The notes below the pieces were generated by a model. The model searched no databases, was not told where the DNA came from, and was given only the letters and a program-made list of their open reading frames with translations. This document shows, piece by piece, positions 63,170 through 64,000 of a stretch of 64,000 nucleotides of DNA (the first letter of the stretch is position 1; each line of letters starts with the position of its first letter). The position numbers and the translations under genes were made by a program. The DNA is from Collinsella sp. GTDB lineage: Bacteria > Actinomycetota > Coriobacteriia > Coriobacteriales > Coriobacteriaceae. The stretch is taken from the NCBI GenBank assembly GCA_019414245.1, contig DXMK01000020.1:1-64000 (forward strand), given 5' to 3'.

Positions 63170-63860
63170 CCCACGGGCCCCGGGCTCGCGTCTAAAGGCG
63201 CGGGCCCGGACTTCGTCCAGGCCTAGTGCATCTTGACCCGTGGCGCGCCGGTCGAACCGGCGGCATCACCCCCTCTTGAAGGGGTCCTCGTACTCCTTCA
63301 CGCTCAGCTTGTCCAGCGCGATGTCGTGGGACTCCTGCTCCCTGATGTACTTGGCGATCGTCGCCTCGTTCAGGCCGACGGTGGACACGTAGTAGCCCTC
63401 CGCCCAGAACTTCCTGTTGCCGAACTTGTACTTGAGGCTGGCGTGCCTGTCGAATATCATCAGCGAGCTCTTCCCCTTCAGGTAGCCCATGACGCTCGCG
63501 ACGCTGTACTTCGGCGGGATCGCCAGCAGCACGTGCACGTGGCCGGGCATCAGGTGCCCCTCGATTATCTCGATCCCCTTGTACTCGCACAGCTTCCTGA
63601 GGATCTCCCCTATGTCGCTCCTGATTTGGTTGTAGATCACTTTGCGCCTATACTTCGGCGTGAACACGATGTGGTACTTGCACATCCACTTCGTGTGGGA
63701 AAGGCTGTAGGCCTTCTGGGCCATGGCGACCACCCCTTCGACTCGAATTCTTGACGGCCTGAACAATCGTCAATATCGGTCGGAGGGGTGGCTTTGTAAA
63801 GCCGTTTGTCTCCACCCGCGTAGCGGGTGGTTCAAAGCTGGCCGCTGCGCGGCCAGCAGA
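63170..63860 (-). mobile_element. IS200/IS605-type element (IS200-like, tnpA only)
   Basis: A tnpA gene is flanked by subterminal hairpins: CGGGCCC/GGGCCCG (about 63174-63209) at the 3' side, and GGCTTTGTAAAGCC (63790-63803), CCACCCGCGTAGCGGGTGG (63812-63830) and CTGGCCGCTGCGCGGCCAG (63838-63856) at the 5' side. IS200/IS605 elements use such hairpins instead of inverted terminal repeats. Exact ends cannot be fixed; no TnpB accessory gene is present. Confidence 0.65.
63266..63724 (-). CDS. tnpA: IS200/IS605 family transposase TnpA
   Basis: A 152-residue HUH-type single-strand transposase with the HUH motif in MPGHVHVLLAI and the catalytic Tyr in the C-terminal helix (NEATIAKYIREQE). Opening HTKWMCKYHIVFTPKYRRKVIY is very typical of IS200 transposases. 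The ATG at 63724 follows GAAGGGGTGG; a longer frame to 63766 is unlikely. The protein appears complete. Confidence 0.93.
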   Translation of the reverse strand: MAQKAYSLSHTKWMCKYHIVFTPKYRRKVIYNQIRSDIGEILRKLCEYKGIEIIEGHLMPGHVHVLLAIPPKYSVASVMGYLKGKSSLMIFDRHASLKYKFGNRKFWAEGYYVSTVGLNEATIAKYIREQESHDIALDKLSVKEYEDPFKRG

Positions 63861-63876
63861 CTAAAGTCTTGAACAA

Positions 63877-63909
63877 AAGGGCGGCCGAGAACGTGTCTCG
63901 GCCGCCCTT
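63877..63909. terminator. Terminator-like hairpin
   Basis: AAGGGCGGCCGAGA pairs with TCTCGGCCGCCCTT around ACGTG. It lies 35 bp past the stop of the partial gene at the window edge and probably ends that transcript. Confidence 0.8.
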
Positions 63910-63943
63910 CGGCGGTATTCCCCGGTATATACAGCTGTTTTAG

Positions 63944-64000
63944 CTACTCGGACTGCCCGCCCTTTTTGGCGTGCTTGGACGGAGCGCTCAGAAAGCGACC
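63944..64000 (-). CDS. C-terminal end of a gene cut by the window edge
   Basis: The last 18 codons read GRFLSAPSKHAKKGGQSE and a TAG stop at 63944-63946. A terminator follows. The basic/polar tail is like the end of a membrane transporter or enzyme, but too short to identify. Confidence 0.5.
   Translation of the reverse strand, partial: GRFLSAPSKHAKKGGQSE

Overview
The window looks like a chromosomal segment of a Coriobacteriia gut anaerobe, most likely a Collinsella (inferred from gene content and style, not from a search). It is GC-rich. Metabolism is strictly fermentative: pyruvate formate-lyase and its activase, sucrose and galactose/tagatose use, agmatine catabolism, a flavodiiron protein. 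LuxR regulators with a multi-helix membrane N-terminus flank the agmatine genes, a style common in Coriobacteriia. No rRNA, tRNA, CRISPR array or prophage was recognised.

Layout. 0-1.5 kb: decayed Abi_2 and ClC-type gene remnants, tandem repeats, an O6-alkylguanine DNA methyltransferase. 1.9-7.2 kb: aspartate-family pathway (asd, lysC, then divergent thrC and thrB). 7.4-13 kb: XRE regulator, engB, mtnN, a secreted/anchored class A beta-lactamase-like protein, pflA, degV. 13.2-18.9 kb: sucrose/fructan island (two GH32 enzymes, a PTS IIBC and an autoregulated LacI regulator with recognisable operators). 19-21.6 kb: pyruvate formate-lyase split into a core gene and a separate small glycyl-radical gene. 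22-26.8 kb: MarR plus a heterodimeric ABC exporter. 27-31 kb: DAHP synthase, GNAT, AlbA_2-type regulator. 31-46 kb: agmatine region with two agmatine deiminases, putrescine carbamoyltransferase, two related APC permeases, a MATE transporter, an amidohydrolase and three LuxR-type regulators, one of them frameshifted. 46-49.3 kb: BceAB-like ABC system. 49.4-50.4 kb: an unusual Nudix-Vsr fusion. 50.6-52.5 kb: small protein, AraC regulator, HAD phosphatase. 52.8-63 kb: galactose region with both the Leloir enzymes (galK, galT, LacI-type regulator) and the tagatose-6-phosphate route (lacA, lacB, lacC, class II aldolase, DeoR regulator). 63-63.9 kb: an IS200-type element and the 3' end of a further gene.

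The intergenic spaces are the most unusual part. Most contain long hairpins, and these fall into families. Family I (about 1.8, 7.3, 19.1 and 52.8 kb) keeps its internal-loop sequence and apex architecture while the stems differ between copies with base pairing preserved. Family II (28.5, 40.4, 60.6 kb) has a conserved GGCAT..ATGCC core hairpin and a conserved AAGGTG/CAGATTGCC internal loop. Family III is a short TAGTC..GACTA inverted repeat that accompanies family II at 28.6 and 60.5 kb. A further set of terminator-like hairpins shares the loop word CTGTCC. A MITE-like element with 34-bp terminal inverted repeats lies at 26.9-27.1 kb. These repeats, the Nudix-Vsr fusion and the split pyruvate formate-lyase are the points most worth following up.
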